A stretch of 6,814 bases of DNA from Lentisphaeria bacterium (GTDB lineage: Bacteria; Verrucomicrobiota; Lentisphaeria; Victivallales; UBA1829): positions 1 to 6,814 of the forward strand of contig DXVA01000241.1 of NCBI GenBank assembly GCA_019408975.1, read 5' to 3'. Shown here piece after piece: positions 5,155 to 6,814 of the stretch. Below the pieces are notes generated by a model. The model had not been told where the DNA came from. It searched no databases and saw nothing but the letters and a program-made list of their open reading frames with translations. How positions within the stretch are numbered: the first letter of the stretch is position 1; every line of letters begins with the position of its first letter. Position numbers and translations under genes: made by a program.

Positions 5155-6814
5155 TCACTGCCTGCCGCGGGGTAGTTCATTCATGAAGAAATCTTTTGTC
5201 CCGCTGATCAGTTCCGTCCCCTGCAAGCGCAAACGGGCATCAAACTCCGCCCAGACTGCAAGGGAATATATTTTATTGTTTCTGCCGCCTCTGACTGTGT
5301 GGCGGAGTATTTTCTGCGGGGTTGTCTTCAGGGAATTCTTTTCCGTCCATTCAGCGGCTTTGTGAATCAGTTTTCCATTTTCATCAAAACACCAGATACC
5401 GAAGCCTCCGGCATGCGTTCCGTAATATGTGACGGTTACACTCTTGCCGGCAGGTACTTCAAAATAGAAACGGGTGATTCCATTGCGTGCCAGGAAAACC
5501 GATCGTTCGCTGCAGTATCCTGCATGGATCAACTCTTCCGACGGCACCACATTCCAGTCGGCATTGGAGTAATCCGCAATTTCAACAGTAAATTCATCTC
5601 CTGCGTTTCCTTTCAAGGGGATTTTGAAGAGAAACGCATCTTGTCCGCAGTCGAATTTCTGTTCATGCAGCATTGTTTCGTTCTGATAAATCCGGATGCG
5701 GGAATCAAACTGTGCTTTTTTGGGCACGGGCCAGATCCAGCGTTGCAGGGCAAGTGTCGCATTTTCCTTTTTCAACCGGATTCTGAATCGTCCCGGGTTT
5801 GGCGCACGCCAGTGCCAGATGGGATTTTCGTGCAGCACATGTTTCATCAAATTCAAATCACTGAAGTCATGGTTTACCGCGGGTTTCTTTTCCCGGAGAC
5901 ATTGCAGATAATCTGCAAGAAAAGTCATGTATTCTCCCAGAAATTTTCCGCTGAACCCGGGGGAACGCAGGAACATGGCGTTCATGGCGCGTTCTGCCGC
6001 TGTGAACATTTCTTCATCTTCCAGAATTACGGCCGCCTCCGCCAGTGCCGGAGCGATTGTGGTATTCATATACGTGACAGCATAATTCAGCTTGCGTCCG
6101 TCATATGCCAGATCGTAGACAAAGCCGCAGCCGTCGGCAGGTTCGAATGCCCGGAGAACTTCCTGTGCGATCTGCCGGATTACCGGTTTTACCGTTTCAT
6201 CATTGACCAGCCGGTAATATTCGCAGAGTCCTTTCAAGCCGACGGCAGTAATGAACATCGTATAGCATGGAATTTTTTCACCGCGCGCTTTTACCAGGCG
6301 CGGATTGAGCAATGCCCATGCTTTTCCCCGAGACTCTTTACAGGCATCCACGGATTTTTCCGCCAGTTCCCTGATTGCCTTCAAGTAGACTGGGTCCAGA
6401 GTTGTTTCATATATTTTGATTAATGCGCGAAGCGCCCAGGCACATTCCCGGGGTGCCTGCGGATTTTTCCCGAATTTGAAATTGGGCGCCATCGCCAGGG
6501 CAATATGATCTCCGTAAAGCCGGACGACATCCATGACCTGTGCCTCCCCGCAGAGATGCCAGGCGTTCAGCATACCGTAACTCCATGTATGGCCGTTGGC
6601 GGCGGACTGGTAATATCCGTAGGGAAAACTCCACACCTTGTAACGTCCGGAATGCCCGGCACCGTGATTCAGGTTTGCGCCCACATAGTAGGGATCAGGA
6701 TATGCCAGGACGGAGTCTGAATTTGCCTGGTGGCGCGCTGCCGCCAGCGCATGACGGAACAGGCGTCTGTCGCCCGTGCGGAGAAAAGTCATGAAAAGTC
6801 CGTGAGCCATATCA
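5155..6814 (-). CDS. Toroid plus beta-sandwich protein, likely polysaccharide lyase or glycoside hydrolase relative, partial
   Basis: The frame is open to the right edge: the first in-window ATG at 6810 is preceded by an in-frame GAT, so it is probably internal. At least 551 residues are visible, numbered here from that ATG. Residues 1 to about 310 are helical with paired-helix repeats typical of (alpha/alpha) toroids, for example FLRTGDRRLFRHALAA (9-24), HTWSYGMLNAWHLCGEA (74-90) and the helical pair at about 250-310. A histidine-, tyrosine- and aspartate-rich stretch (about 36-75, with YPDPYYVG, NHGAGHSG and HTW) resembles the active cleft of six-hairpin glycosidases and of the YetA/PcRGLX-like lyase group. 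Residues about 330-545 are beta-strand rich and look like one or two sandwich domains. Any signal peptide would lie outside the window. Downstream lies a long gene-free gap. The fold class is fairly likely; family, substrate and lyase versus hydrolase activity are not determined. No frameshift is visible. Confidence 0.65.
   Translation of the reverse strand, partial: DMAHGLFMTFLRTGDRRLFRHALAAARHQANSDSVLAYPDPYYVGANLNHGAGHSGRYKVWSFPYGYYQSAANGHTWSYGMLNAWHLCGEAQVMDVVRLYGDHIALAMAPNFKFGKNPQAPRECAWALRALIKIYETTLDPVYLKAIRELAEKSVDACKESRGKAWALLNPRLVKARGEKIPCYTMFITAVGLKGLCEYYRLVNDETVKPVIRQIAQEVLRAFEPADGCGFVYDLAYDGRKLNYAVTYMNTTIAPALAEAAVILEDEEMFTAAERAMNAMFLRSPGFSGKFLGEYMTFLADYLQCLREKKPAVNHDFSDLNLMKHVLHENPIWHWRAPNPGRFRIRLKKENATLALQRWIWPVPKKAQFDSRIRIYQNETMLHEQKFDCGQDAFLFKIPLKGNAGDEFTVEIADYSNADWNVVPSEELIHAGYCSERSVFLARNGITRFYFEVPAGKSVTVTYYGTHAGGFGIWCFDENGKLIHKAAEWTEKNSLKTTPQKILRHTVRGGRNNKIYSLAVWAEFDARLRLQGTELISGTKDFFMNELPRGRQ

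Noticed and set aside
4901..5158. An 85-codon minus-strand frame starting at a GTG that overlaps the toroid gene stop (GTGA).
   Set aside because: The overlap suggests coupling, but the peptide is an Arg/Ser-rich string with no hydrophobic core, it runs through the inverted-repeat cluster, and there is no good ribosome site. It is better read as non-coding structured DNA.
5299..6423. A 374-codon open frame on the plus strand.
   Set aside because: It lies wholly opposite the toroid protein gene, shows no family motif, and its composition is that of an antisense frame.

Overview
This window is bacterial, and all four protein genes I can support lie on the minus strand, so transcription runs from high to low coordinates. 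Base composition looks moderately GC-rich in genes, with a distinctly AT-rich gap at about 2240-2345. A large glutamine-dependent NAD synthetase, a WbpE-type sugar aminotransferase, a single-HMA copper-type P-ATPase and a toroid-plus-beta-sandwich carbohydrate-active-like protein suggest a Gram-negative, polysaccharide-using bacterium. The Lentisphaerota/Verrucomicrobiota/Planctomycetota group is my best guess. That is inference only; no rRNA or other taxonomic marker is present.

Layout, in order of transcription. (1) 5155-6814: the 3' part of a large protein whose start lies beyond the right edge. It has a helical (alpha/alpha) toroid segment followed by beta-rich domains, and is probably a polysaccharide lyase or glycoside hydrolase relative. 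(2) About 4681-5154: a gap with no convincing gene but unusually rich in inverted repeats, especially 4960-5130, with a short direct repeat near its ends. (3) 4658-4690: a good sigma70-like promoter with a 6-bp dyad over the -10 region, driving (4) 2437-4614, a complete heavy-metal P1B ATPase of the copper-exporting type. (5) 2238-2436: an intergenic gap with a 16-bp stem-loop behind the ATPase gene and an AT-rich leader with a weak promoter candidate. (6) 1116-2237: a complete PLP-dependent DegT/DnrJ/EryC1 aminotransferase very like WbpE/WlbC. (7) 1-1094: nadE, the amidase domain and the start of the synthetase domain, cut by the left edge exactly at the ATP-binding SGGLDS motif.

The aminotransferase and nadE are 21 nt apart and are almost certainly one transcript. 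The ATPase appears to be its own transcription unit. The toroid protein belongs to an unseen upstream unit. I see no mobile element, CRISPR array, tRNA or rRNA. The most unexplained part is the structured gap at 4955-5130.
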